Source: Lathyrus oleraceus | Lineage: Eukaryota; Streptophyta; Magnoliopsida; Fabales; Fabaceae | Reading direction: 5' to 3' | Length of the DNA stretch: 64,000 bases | Assembly (NCBI RefSeq): GCF_024323335.1 | Contig: NC_066579.1 | Location: 253,635,575-253,699,574 of the forward strand | The notes under the pieces: model-generated | Databases searched by the model: none | What the model was told of the DNA's origin: nothing | Seen by the model: the letters and a program-made list of their open reading frames with translations, nothing else | Translations under genes and position numbers: made by a program | Part shown: positions 48,801 through 60,743 of the stretch, piece by piece | Layout of the letters: each line of letters starts with the position of its first letter | Position numbering within the stretch: the first letter of the stretch is position 1

Positions 48801-49301
48801 TACAAGGATTGGCATGAGATGCTGCCTTTCGCTTTGCATGGGTACCGTACTTCAGTACGTACGTCGACCGGGGCAACCCCGTACTCCCTTGTGTATGGTA
48901 TGGAGGCAGTCTTACCTGTTGAAGTGGAGATTCCTTCTCTGAGGGTCTTGCTAGATGTGAAGCTGGACGAAGGCGAGTGGATTCGAACAAGATTTAATGA
49001 GTTGAGCCTTATCGAAGAGAGACGGCTAGCAGCTGTGTGCCATGGGCAGTTGTATCAGAGAAGGATGAAGCGAGCCTTTGATCAGAAAGTGCGTCCTCGA
49101 AGCTATCAAACTGGTGATCTAGTTTTGAAGAGGATCCTTCCTCCCGGTACAGATAACAGGGGCAAGTGGACTCCTAATTATGAAGGTCCATATGTTGTGA
49201 AGAAGGTCTTCTCCGGTGGAGCCTTGATGCTTACAACTATGGACGGTGAAGATTTTCCGTCCCCTGTTAACTCAGATGTAGTCAAAAAATACTTCGCATA
49301 A
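45824..49301 (+). CDS. RT - RNase H - second RNase H - integrase of Ogre C, intact
   Basis: Second pol exon, open from the acceptor to TAA at 49299-49301 (1155 codons counted from the internal ATG at 45834). RT: VPKKDGKVRMCVDYRDLN and YVDD at 46650-46661. A gypsy RNase H follows (to about residue 500), then a second RNase H starting with FDGAVNVNGNG at about residue 583 (with EAEYEAC, GDSALV and DENQMADAL), typical of the Tat clade. Integrase: HHCC finger from His at 48249, then the catalytic Asp at 48459, Asp at 48642 and Glu at 48750, a D,D(35)E arrangement. No chromodomain. No stop or frameshift, unlike A, B and the ORF1/gag of the same copy. Confidence 0.92.
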
Positions 49302-49310
49302 ATTGACCCG

Positions 49311-49506
49311 CTGGAAAAAAGAATAAAAGAGTCCAGGCAAAAAAGGGGCATCCCGGCGAACAAAAAAAAACAGAAAGAAAAGGTTCGGGCAAAAATTAGG
49401 GATGAAAATGAAAAGAGTTTGTACACCCGGTAAGTCGAAATCCCGCAAGGGCGGCTTAGGCAAAAATGGGTATCCCGGTGGATTGAAAACCCGAAAGGGC
49501 GATCCA
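49311..49506 (+). other. Four stem-loops just after pol, Ogre C
   Basis: Arms: CTGGA/TCCAG (49311-49336), CGAAC/GTTCG (49357-49387), TAAG/CTTA around CCC-GCAA-GGG (49431-49458), and TGGAT/ATCCA around CCC-GAAA-GGG (49479-49506). A-rich spacers ending 'gcaaaaattaggg' or 'gcaaaaatgggt' separate them. Position and core match A and B, while the arms and one tetraloop differ yet keep pairing and the GNRA form. Confidence 0.7.
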
Positions 49507-52500
49507 GCCAAAAGAGGGATTGAAGCGAAGACTATAGTCTGAGTTATCTGTACTTCATCGTGCTTTGTCGTCTGCCATCTCGAAAGATGTGATCGGTCCA
49601 GTCATTCTTCTCAGAAAGCAAGGAAGTTGGGAGGAAAACTGATGATCTGTGAGTTATAACAGAATTGGGAAATAGTGGATGCCGTGTTCACGTTGCCATT
49701 AGGATAGATTTTTCCTTTTGTGTGAAATTACCTCTTTCTAGGAATTGCTTCCCAATGTATTTGCCTTTTCAGGCCCATTTTCCAATCAATAAAAGTCGTT
49801 ATTCAGATAAATAGCTCTCTTGTTCTTATTTTACTGTTTTGTTTGCAAAAACGTCCGTATTTTTGATAAACTTTGCATATAAAACATGAAGGCTTAACAA
49901 TAACTTGCAGGAAGATAAAACATTTGAAAATCATTTTGAATGTTGAGGACACTTGAGCATATCTTGTCCATGTATCCCCTGGGGCATTTTGTTGTGTTGT
50001 TTTACAGGTCGTTATCTGTGAGAACACTTCCCCAGCAGATACTTCTCCAAGCAAGTTTGGGGGCTATCGGAGCTATATTCTCCCTTGCAGAGACATCTGT
50101 GGATGTGGCCTTCTATCCCAGCAGATCTAAGGATTGCCTATCCCCAGCAGGCATGGAAGTGGGTTTATTCCCCAGCGAATATTTCCCCAGGAGAGTTCCC
50201 CACTGAGTTGGAAGGATGTTGTATCCCCGACGGAGTTGTCAGTGGAACGTTGTTCCCCAGCAGTCGGGTTTGTAATACTGTTATCCCCGGCGTGGTCGTG
50301 AGCGCTCATCCCCAGCAGGGTTATGGATGTTTCTCCCCAGCACAGAGTCTGGTATATTTGCATTCTCCACCAGAGTTATGCTCTTCCTCAGCAGAGTTGG
50401 TGTTATTCCCAACAGACTTGCTTTCCTTATCAGATCTCCCGAGTAGAGATTTGTGTTGATTGATTTTCCCCAGCTATTCCCACAGTGGAGCGGGTTCAAT
50501 GAAATTTATCTCCAGCAGCTATCCTACCTGTGGTTTGGAGGGGTTTCTCGTAGTGGAATGATATCTGCATCCCCCAGCTGAGTCTATCCTACCTATGGAT
50601 TGGATGGGTTGTTCCCCAGCGGAGTAGGGTTTACACCCCAAAGCAGAGTTTATCACTTATGGATTGGTTGGCTCTCCCTAGTGAAGTCGCCTGGTTATCC
50701 CTAGCAAAGTCGCTTTGTTACTTCCCAGAGAGTTGTCTTGTTTACTTTCCCCAACGGAGTAGTATTGATGGTTAATCTTCAGCATAGTCGCCGTTGGGTA
50801 ATCCTCAGCAAGGTTGTATTGATTGTTTCCCCGAGCGGAGTCCCCGAGTGGATTGGGTCCTGTGAAGGATGTCCCCAGTGGAGTCTATTCTTTCCCCGGC
50901 AGCAGTATTGTTTCTCAAGCATGAGTGAGAAGTCGGCGATCTCCCCGCAGAGTATTCCTCAAACAGAGTCTCCCCACAGAGTCGGAGTATCTGATCAGTT
51001 TTGGCTCCCCCTAGTCGGAGTTTTCTTCATTTGCATTTTGCATATAGTGATCATTGCATCCTCAAATCGCGTAGCATTTCCATTCGATATGGAGCATTAC
51101 GCCATAGAAAAATTCAAACATATGCATTCATGTGTTCGAAACCAGTCAGACCATATCCCCGACAGAGGCGGATCATTTGTTCAAAATCTGTACAGCACGT
51201 TTGCTACAGTTGCTCCTGACAGCATTCAGGATGTTCTTCCCCCAGAGAGGTTTATTTCCTCATCCGTTGGTGGCAGGAAAGTTTGTTTCTCCCCAGTGAG
51301 ACCCCAACAAGTGTTTAGCCTTGCCTTGACATGTGTAGATGTCATCGTGTGATACAGGTCGGTGTCACGTCAGCACCCGCGTGTGTTCTTTCTTTGGTGT
51401 CGGTCAACACCATCTTTCGGTGTACACATCGAGTATGTCCCAGTCATTCGTTAGTGTCTGGTTTTCTTTGGTGTCCGTAAACATCATCTTTCGATGTTCG
51501 TAACGTTGTTCTCCTGCCCCAGAAGAGTCCTCCTCTCCGTTGGTGTCGATAAACGTCGAGTTTTTCCCAATCGTCCGTTGACGTTTGGTTGAGTCTTGTT
51601 CTCTCTCCCCAGTAGGGTCACCTCTCCGTTGGTTTTGGTAAACGTCGAGTTTTTCCTTATGCGCCCGATGACGTATAGTTGTTTATTCCCCACAGATCAT
51701 TCATTAATGGCTGTTGATTCCCCTCAGAGTTACCTCTCCGTTGGTTTCGATAAACGTCGAGTTTTTCCTATTCGTCCGATGACGTCTAGTTGTATCTTTC
51801 CCCATGCAGAGCTACCTCTTCGTTGGTTTCGATAAACGTTGAGTTTTTCTCAGTCGTCCGTTGACGTCTGATTGTATACCCTATTCCCCAGTCATTCGCT
51901 AATGTCTGATTGCTTCCCCGCCAGAATCCCCAGTAGAGTCGTCGGTGGGCGTCTTATTCAGTTTCCGGTTGTTATACCCCTTCCTTAGTGAAGTGGCTTC
52001 TCCTCTCCGTTGGTGTCGATAAACGTCGAGTTTTTCCTAGTTATCCGTTGATATCTAGTTGTATTTTCCCCAGTAATTCTCCTTCTCCGTTGGTGTCGAT
52101 AAACGTCGAGCTTCTCCCGTTCGTCCATTGACGTCTGGTCGAGTTTTCTCCTTCTCCGTTGGTGTCGATAAACGTCGAGTTTTTCCTAGTTGTCCGTTGA
52201 CATCTAGATGTATTTCGTTCCCCAGTAGGTTCTCCTTCTCCGTTTGTGTCGATAAACGTCGAGCTTCTCCCGTTCGTCCGTTGACGTCTGGTCGAGTTTT
52301 CTCCTTCTCCGTTGGTGTCGATAAACGTCGAGCTTCTCCCTTTCGTCCGTTGACGTCTGATCGAGTTTTCTCCTTCTCCGTTGGTGTCGATAAACGTCGA
52401 GCTTCTCCCTTTCGTCCGTTGACGTCTGGTCGAGTCTTTCCCAGTCATCCGTTGATGTCTGGTTACCTCTCCGTTGGTTTCGATAAACAACGAGTTTTTC

Positions 52501-52900
52501 CTGGTCGTCCCCAGTAAGTTACCTCTCCGTTGGTTTTGGTAAACGATGAGTTTTTCCCATTTCGTCCGTTGACGTATGGTTGTATCCCTTCCCAGTCATT
52601 CACTAATGTCTGGTTACCTCCCCGTTGGTCTCGGTAAACGTTGAGTTTTTCCTAGTTGTCCGTTGGCATCTAGTTGTGATTCCCATTCCCATTCATCGTG
52701 TTGTGATGTCTGGATGTGACTGTATCCTTGGAAAAAGAAAAATCAAAATACTCAGTAATAAATATCAGATCCCAGTGGACGTTTCCGTTGGTGGATCCCC
52801 GCATTGTGCAAATTTCTACGGTTCTTGGTATTCAATCCCTGTTTACCCTGAAAGTTTGACAGTCGTTGCTCTCATCCGTTCGGGTTCCCAGCTGATTGAA
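49507..52900 (+). other. 3' noncoding region of Ogre C
   Basis: No gene. 49507-50020 holds nothing I recognise. 50020-51000 is an array of about 25-30 degenerate copies of TCCCCAGC(A/G)GAGT at irregular spacing (for example near 50028, 50308, 50612, 50698, 50868). 51000-51350 is more unique, with an AT-rich segment. 51480-52660 is a tandem array with the core 'ccgttggtgtcgataaacg' and 'tcgag'. The end, 52700-52900, is unique sequence before the purine-rich tract. Confidence 0.7.
51480..52660 (+). repeat. Tandem repeat array, 69-bp unit in its centre
   Basis: Units contain 'gttggtgtcgataaacgtcg' and 'cgtccgttgacgtctgg'. The core 'ataaacgtcgag' occurs at 52252, 52321 and 52390, an exact 69-bp step; outer copies are more diverged and differently spaced. 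Because 69 is a multiple of three, frames stay open on both strands (such as minus 52041-52490), which is not evidence of a gene. Satellite formation from such Ogre regions is known. Confidence 0.8.
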
Positions 52901-52910
52901 TAGGGGCAGC
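52901..52910 (+). promoter_or_regulatory. Probable polypurine tract of Ogre C
   Basis: TAGGGGCAGC lies immediately before the 3' LTR, where the plus-strand primer must be. It is short and interrupted by pyrimidines, so the exact tract is uncertain. Confidence 0.5.
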
Positions 52911-55900
52911 TGTAGCACCTCAAATTTGCACCTCCCTTGTTGTACATACATTTTCATAATTAGGTCATTAACATTACATAGTCCACTGCATAGCATTGCA
53001 TTGTCCTTTGCCCAAGTGCAAGTCATCAAGACTGGTCAGGAGAATCAGTCAAGCAAGCAAGCAAGTGCAATTCCTATTGAGACAAAGCCCTAGGGCTGGT
53101 TCAACATGTTCATGTGACCTAGGGATCATTTTGGAGTGGTTTGGCCAAAGATTGGATGTTCAGAAGTCATCAGTCATTGCACAATACATCTGAAACCCTA
53201 GAAAGTCAACTGTGGTCAACTGTGCATGAATTCATGGATTTGAAGGTAGGAGATGGTTTGAGAGGCCTCATTCATGTTCATACAAGTCTCATTTGACATT
53301 TCAAAGATCAACATTGAAGAATTTGAGGTCAGATGGAAAGTTTCCAAAAATAGTAAGTGACCTGTAATTTCAAACTGCCAAAAATGGAAAGGTCTTCTCC
53401 TCAAATTTACATCATCATAAAAGCTTCAAATGGAATTTTGTCCAACATGAAAGTTGAAGATCTTGCCCTCACCTTTCTAAAAAGTCCAAGAACATCCATT
53501 TCTCATGTGTGGTTGGCAAGTTATGATCAAATCGTTGGCAAGAAATTTTGAACTTCAAGGAGGCATAACTCTTGAACCAAAAGGCCAATTCATGTGATTC
53601 TTTTTTGAGCAAACTCCATTTGACATGCTTTATCATAATCATTCATCACATTTCATCAAAAATCATCACATAAAAAGTCCATTTTTCAAGTGAATCAATT
53701 TGAAAAAGGGAGGGAAAAAAGTCACTTTCAAAACTATGCATTTTCTACACTTCCCACCACTTGAACTTGGTCTAAAATCAAATTTGGAGTGTGTTTGGCA
53801 AGAGAAACGTGCACTGTAGCAATCATTCATGCACATGAAGGTTATTTTGGCCAATTGCACATAAATTGCATTTCACTAATTACCAAGGCTTTTGGCTAAT
53901 TGAGATTAACAAAAGTGATTAACAGCACATATAAATAGCTAATCCTAACTGTTTTTCAGATTAACAATCATTCATCTCAGATCTAGATCGAAAAATCCCA
54001 AATTCTCTCAATTTTCATCTTCATTTTTCTGCAAATTTTCCAAAGAGCTTGTGCTGTTCTTCATTGTTTCATCATCTACAATCATTGTTGAACCTTCTGC
54101 AAGCAAGGATTCATCCACATTCGAGCAAATCGAGAACTGTAGCAAGAAGCTCCATCAATGGCATTTGGAAATTGGAGCAAGATTCAAGGCAATTGAGCTG
54201 AAGTCTTTCACTCATTCATCTACTAGAGCATCAAGGAACATCTGTTCTCACCTTTAAAGCCTCGAAACTCAAGATTCCAGTTCTGCAATTCTTTAAAGGT
54301 TGGAATTCGAATTCTCTAATTGTTGAAATTAGGCTATGGCTTATGTAGATCTTCTATTGTAGAGCATGCTGAACTTTACATTTTTGATTTTCATCAAGTA
54401 TTGAATGAGATATTGTGAATTGAAGTTTGATGTTCAAATCTTCTTTTGATCGATCTAGATTTGTTAGTGAGAATTAGAGGAAATTGTTGTTAGATTATTG
54501 ATGTACATGATGAGACGAGTCTATTGGTATATCATTTATTGATTTCTGTGGAGTTTTGTTCTTGACCTTGATGAACACGATGAATGTTGCTTGAATGTCC
54601 AGATTTTCGTTTTCCAGCATGGCTTTGATCTTCGGAATCATTGTTTGCATGTTTTTTCTTGTTTGCGCGCCATGCCACCAACCACAACATGACACCTCAT
54701 TTAGTGAAACGCGGCGTTTCACTAAATGGCGCCCTGTTTTAAATTGAAACAAGGCTCGATTCCGAGCGAGGACACTTTCCTTTTGGCTTTGCATTATTTT
54801 TTTCACATATGCTTCCATGTTTCACCAAGCTTGTTTCACCTTTTTTTCATTTTTTCTTCTCAATAATAAAATCATAACTCTCAAACCATTTGTCCAATTG
54901 ATTTGAGATTTTTTCCATGATGATCCTTGCAATCTCTAGAATTTTTTGATGATTTTTGTGGAAATTGTGCACATGTGGATTTCTGTTTTGGCTAGGGTTT
55001 ATGTGAACATGTATATTGTTACGCCTTGTTTACCATTTTGATCATGAAATGATGATGCTTAATTGGAAATTCTTGAAATTTTGTATGCATAATCTAGACT
55101 CCTTCCTGGTCATTTTGGTATATGATTTGTGATTTTTGCATTCCTGGATTGTGAGGTATGACCTGATCATTAGAGGTGTGACAATTTGTGTCACACCATT
55201 TCCTGTCCAACTTCATGATTTTTGTTACCATGCCATATGAACTCTAAATAACTTGAATTTTTGCATGTTGAATATTATGGATGTTAAGTTTGAATGCGAA
55301 TTTTTGTGGATTTTTTGAGTGCATTTCCAATTTGATTGAGATTTTCTCTCCTGTTTGACCAATTGTGAACCTTTTGTGAGTCATGATCTCATATGTTTTG
55401 TGAAATTCTTGTGGTTTATTGGATGGACTTGAAATTTGGCATGTGTATTATAGACATCTTGAAGTTTGCCATGGTTTTGGTTTCACTCATTTATCTTATG
55501 CCAATTCTGTTTTATGCTTGCTTGAAGTTGAAGCATGTTTTGGTGCCTTGAATGAGCTTGTTTGAACATGCTTTGACTTTTAGAATTTAATTGACTTGCT
55601 TCCCTTGGTCCAAATGACTTGAAATTTGGTGTGTAGGTCATGTTATGAATGCTGTTTAACCATGAGTTTTTTGGTGATTTAGTGAAATGTTTGTGAGTTG
55701 ATTTGAGTTGAATCATTCTGTTTGGTTCTATGAGGTTCTAACTTGTATGTTTGACCATGATTGATGTATGAAATGATATTGGTTGATGATATGAATGTGA
55801 GACCACTTGGATTTGATTCTTATTTGATTAATATTGATTTTTGATAAGTTTCACATTCTGTTTTGGTTCATTACTCCCATTTTGACCCTAGTCTTGTACT

Positions 55901-57852
55901 AGTGGTTTGTGCTCTCACATTTGAGCTTTGTTTCAGGTCAAAAAGCACAATTGCTTATGCTTGATGATGTGCACTCAATTGGAGTTGGTTTATTGCTTGT
56001 TTATGACTAACTTGAGTTTGTTTTGTAGGCATTGAGACTTATGCTTAGGCCTTGTGGCTTGCACCTTTGTGCATTAATGCTTGTTATCTGTTTGTGCTGT
56101 GGACTTGTAATTGACTGTTTGCCTTTTGTTTGAGCTGAGTATTGATTATGTTGGATTGATTTCAGGTACCTTAGTTGCTATAGTTCCCTTGTGAACTTGT
56201 GTTTGCTTTGCTTGCTAGCTTGAGCATTGAGGTATAATGATCTCTTCTCCATGTAGTCTGGAAGACCTGGCCTGTTACTTGGCCAGGCACCTGTCTGAAG
56301 TCCTCCTTAAGAGGCAATGCTTGTGCTTGTTTATATTTGTCCCCAAGCAGGAAAAGACCTTTGATAAGGCAATTGGCAGATACAAGAGATGTGCAATCCA
56401 TCTCCTGCTCTTCTGTTGAGTCGTCCCTTTGCTCACACAACTGGTGTTGATGCATTGTGGACATTAACCCAAGATCCTTGTACAGTTGTACAGTTGTGTC
56501 AATGTCATAAGTGTAGAAGGGTTCCCACTTTCTGGACCCACACTTCATTGTCTGAAGCTCTCCCAGGCCAGGGATAAGAGCTGTGAAGTCTCATCTTCAC
56601 TCACCTTTCATCAGCTTCACCCTAACTCTCAATGTTAGGGTTAAGAGCTAACCTCACCCTGATACAGCGGCTTGTTTGTCGAGGTTGACATGACTCCTCG
56701 ACTAAAGCCTAGCCTTGATGTTTGAGCCCCTTGTTGGTGTGTTTACTTTATGCTGTATGTGTTTGTGTGGTGTGATTGTATCCCCTAGGTTTGCTAGACT
56801 CCGCGTAGTCTTGTTTGCATGTCAATTAAGGTAGCACGGTTCCTTCGTATAGGACTTCCTTTCTTGCTTGAGCTTTCCTAAAACACAAACAAACATTATT
56901 CCCTCTTAAGGATACGTCAACTCCTTCTGCTACAGGTGAGTAAGTCTCCAAAGGTCGAGCATCCGGTAGATTGCGTAGTGACGTCGTCCACTTAAAAAAC
57001 ACAAACCAACAAGAATAGTTTAGCCGAACTACGGCAACTCTGATTCTCATGTCCAGATGAGATACGTAGGCACGAGATGCGATGTCTTGTCGAGTTTGAC
57101 TAACAACTAACACTAATTCTTTTCTCTCGCCCTCGTTGCGATTGAGACCTTCCCTTTCTCTTGCCCTAGTTGCAATCGAGACCCTTCTTCTTCCCGTGTT
57201 GGTGTGGAGTCTGACGTAAGTCCAGCGATTGGCAGTCGGTTTCCTGCGTCTTGTTGTGTGCTTGGAGCCCGGTATAAGTCCATCAAGTGGCATCTGGTTT
57301 CCAGTGTGGGTGTGTTTTGGTTCGGAATCTGATATAAGTCCAGCGATTGGCATTCGGATTCCACGTTTGCCTGTGTCTGTTGTGTTTGGTGTGCGTGAGC
57401 CGAGCTACGAATGCTCTGATTCTTCTTAGTCCAAGAAGATACGTATGCATAGGATGCGACATCCTAGCGAGCATGTGTTTTTCCCAGTCCGAACTACTTA
57501 GACTCTGATGTCTATGTTTGATAGACTAAGTAGGCCCAGGATGCGATATCCTGCCGAGTCAGTTTCGTTTGTCTTCTGTGTCTCCTTCAGCCAGTGTCTA
57601 TTTGTTTTGAGTAGTGTTTTAGCAACCATTTTCCTTCCTATTGTGCGTGGATCCCGTCGAGTACGACGGATGCGTAGGGGTGCTAATACCTTCCCTTCGC
57701 ATAACCGACTCCCGATCCCATTCTCTTTGGTCGCGAGACCATGTATTTTCCAGGTTTACTTCGAGCGTTTCCTTTCCCTCTTTTGGGATAAATAACGCAC
57801 GGTGGCGGCTCTGTTGTTCTGTTTTCCCGCCGGTTTTTCGCGTAATGCGACA
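52911..57852 (+). repeat. 3' LTR of Ogre C (4942 bp)
   Basis: Copy of 34753-39409 with the same start and end. It keeps the roughly 307-bp segment (54710-55016) deleted from the 5' LTR, including an inverted pair around 'gtgaaacgcggcgtttcac' (54704-54722). ATTGG follows directly. No gene. Confidence 0.93.
53930..53938 (+). promoter_or_regulatory. TATA box of the Ogre C 3' LTR
   Basis: TATAAATAG, the counterpart of 35772-35780. Read-out transcription from here would run into D LTR sequence. Confidence 0.55.
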
Positions 57853-57857
57853 ATTGG
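57853..57857. repeat. Target site duplication ATTGG of Ogre C, right
   Basis: Matches 34748-34752. Confidence 0.9.
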
Positions 57858-60719
57858 TTACGAATTGTTTGACCAAGCCACGTGTGTATTGGAATGCTGA
57901 TGTGTGCGCTGACATCGTTTAATGAAAAGGTGCGTTTTGCTCATTCAAATGTGAGCCGTTGGATTGATTGCGCGCCAGATCGTGCGGATCATGTTTTTTC
58001 TGAGTTTATTTGAATATATTTGTTTCCCTCCATTTTCCATGCATATTTCAATTGTTTTTTCTTTTTTTGATTAATTCATAAAAAATTCAAAAATGATCCA
58101 AATGAGTCCCAATTTTTTTTCATGGTTTTGTATGGATGTCTACTTTTTTATGATGTTAATTTCATGAATTGTTGATGTCTGGAATATTTATATGTGATTT
58201 TTTGAGTGAACATTGTGCTAATTTGATCTATTGCATTCAATGCATTGTGAAATCCTCATTGTTGAGCCATTTGATCCAATTTTTTGCATGCTTGACATTC
58301 ACACATGATATGAAATTTTGGTCACTGGTTTCGAATTTTTCTCACATGTTATCATCCTTTTTGACACATAGAAGATAGTGTGACAATTTGTGTCACATTT
58401 TTGGCATTGAATTGGTGCATTTTTGTTCATCTAGCATTTGCATCATTCTGGATTTGATCTTTTGCATGTTGAATATTCATGGCATGAGAAACTCTTACAA
58501 AAAATCTCAAAGTCATTGCATGCATTTCTAATTTGATGTGAATTTTCGAAGTTAGAAGTTCATTTTGTGCATATTTTTTGTCATTGCATGGCATAGACAA
58601 TTTGTGGCATTTGATTATTGATTTGATGCTGGTCCTTTTGAGGACATTTTGAGGAGTGTTTGAATGTGTAATGTGTAGAAGATTGGGTTCTGTTTTGGTT
58701 ATTTGGTTAGCTTTTGAATTCATCTCTTATGCCTTTGTTTGTTGGTGTTTTGTTGTGTTGTTTAAATGCACATAAACTAACTTTGTTTTGTGTTTCGGGT
58801 TTGGATACTCGTCATTGATCTTGTGAGATACAAATGCATTTGAGTACTGACATATTGTTGTTTTGTAGGGTTTTAATTGATATGGTGAACTCATGAGCTC
58901 ATTTGAGTGCCAAGGCACTTATGCACTGAATTGTGTAACTGTTAGAGGGTTTCACTGTTTGTTTCTGGTTGTATGACTGAAGTACTAATTGTTTAGTCTT
59001 TGTACAGGTACCTTAGTTGCTTGCTTGCTTTAGCTCTTGCTTGAGCATTGGATTATGGTTGACACACCACTCAGGTAGTTAGCTTCTTACTTCATGTAGT
59101 CTGAAGTCCTGTCACCTTTTTGGCAGGCATTTTGCTGGCAAGTCCTCCTTCAGAGGCTCTGTTTGTGTTTGTTTAAAATTGTGCTCAAAGACTTCCAAGA
59201 AGAGGCATGTGATATTTGTTAAGACCTCCAAGAGAAGAGGCAATTGACGGATAGAAGGGATTAATAGCCAATCCCCCGTTATTCAGTATGTCGTTCTTTA
59301 TGCTCGCACTACGTGCTGATGCTTCTGAACATGTGCCTCAGATCTTTGTCCAGAGTCTGTCAAGTGGAAAAGGATCTCACTTTTTGGATCCCCACACTTT
59401 CTTTGTCATGAGCTCACCCTGGCCAGGGTTAAGAGCATGAGGTCTCATCCTCATTACCATTTTGATCAGCTTCACCCTAACATTCAATGTTAGTGGTTAA
59501 GAGCTACAGATTACCCATTACAGTTTGGCTTGTTTGTCGAGGTTGACATGACCCCTCTTGACTAAAGCCCACCCATTGTTTGAGCCTCTTGTATGGATAT
59601 AGTGTGTGATGTTTGTTTACTCGTGGAACTTTTGATGTGTGTGCTCTTGAAGTAGGAGTTTCCATTTGAGCTTAATTGAAGGATCATTATCATGTTCATC
59701 TAAGTGGAAGATACAAGATACATTGAGGATCTCTTATGAGACCTGTTTGATTGCTTATGCTTTGTGCTTGCTTATTCCAAAGGATGGGATCTACTTGGAT
59801 CATCAATATGATCTCAAGAGAGGAACTCCTAGTGTGGGTTCATTTCATATCCCTCTTTTTTTGTTTTCATTAGGACTTAGCCCTTCTTCTTCATCTCTCC
59901 ACCCAAACCCAAGCCAAAACCCTTTTTGTGCAAACATTTGACTATTGTTTTCAACATTAGAAACCTAAGCCTTATGCTTTTGATTTTCAAACTTTCTTTT
60001 CATAACACTCATTTTGAATTGAATCCTTAAGTCAACTTTGACCATTTTGTATATACTTCTAATTGGTAAATATAACCCATTCAAGTGTCTTTTTTGTGGT
60101 TTCAATGTCCACCTTCTTAATCAAATTTTTCATAACCTTTAGCTATTACGTTTGAGTTATCCTTGTGGTAGATGTAATACTCACCTATATCCTTAGTGAT
60201 GGACAATGAGTCTTCCATGCTTATTATAGGGTTAACCCCTCACTAGCATGTTGAAGCTATCCTCACATGGTGGATTTGTGGTTTTAGGTTGAGTTTTCTC
60301 CCTTTGATAACAAAAGACCTTAAGGCTTTTGGACCAATCAATCCACTCATTTATTTTGAGATTTTTACCCCGAACTACGAGGTTTTGATCCTAATCTTTT
60401 TATAAGAGGGTACGTAGGCAATGGGTTTATCCATCCAAACACAAAATGTAAATAACTTGTATATTCTCTTCTCATCTCTTCAATCATGTTTGCACAAATA
60501 GAATTTTCACAAAATAATAACCTTTGCAACAAGTGTGAAAAGGGCTCCCTGGGAGTACCTAGGATGTTTTGGGTGCCTAACACCTTCCCATTGCATAACC
60601 AACCCCTTACCCAGATCTCTGTTTCTTTTACTAGTTTTTGTTAAAACTTTTAGGTTTTTGTTCGCTTTCTAACCATTCCTTTGGATAAATAGAAGTGCGG
60701 TAGCGAATACCCCGCTACA
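57858..60719 (+). repeat. 5' LTR of Ogre D, second part
   Basis: It continues the D LTR after the insertion of C: the sequence following 'gattgg' parallels 15850-15920 in the LTR fragment. From about 59300 it matches 1-1587 of A, and it ends ...CCCCGCTACA just before the PBS. No gene; 59666-59941 and similar frames are not conserved as protein. Confidence 0.85.
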
Positions 60720-60725
60720 GAAAAG

Positions 60726-60743
60726 TGGCGACTCTGCTGGGGA
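60726..60743 (+). promoter_or_regulatory. Primer-binding site of Ogre D (tRNA-Arg type)
   Basis: TGGCGACTCTGCTGGGGA, identical to the site of A at 1594, six bases after the LTR end. Confidence 0.85.

Larger units (their letters stand above)
34753..57852 (+). mobile_element. Ogre element C, complete, 23.1 kb
   Basis: Both LTRs (TGTAGCACC ... GCGACA), ATTGG duplications, PBS, ORF1, gag, protease, intron, pol, 3' noncoding region and a purine-rich tract before the 3' LTR are all present. Its LTRs start differently from those of A and D (TGTAGCACCTC against TGTAAGACCCC), so it is a second Ogre family. The LTRs agree closely, with scattered substitutions (by eye roughly one per hundred bases) and one large deletion in the 5' copy, which suggests a fairly recent insertion. 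Pol is open, but ORF1 and gag are not. Confidence 0.93.

Noticed and set aside
52041..52490. 149-codon minus-strand reading frame with a 23-residue repeat
   Set aside because: It follows from the 69-bp tandem repeat, which keeps frames open on both strands; no start context or family match.
51480..52660. Regularly spaced repeats resembling a CRISPR array
   Set aside because: Units are head-to-tail and diverged without unique spacers, and the setting is a plant retrotransposon.
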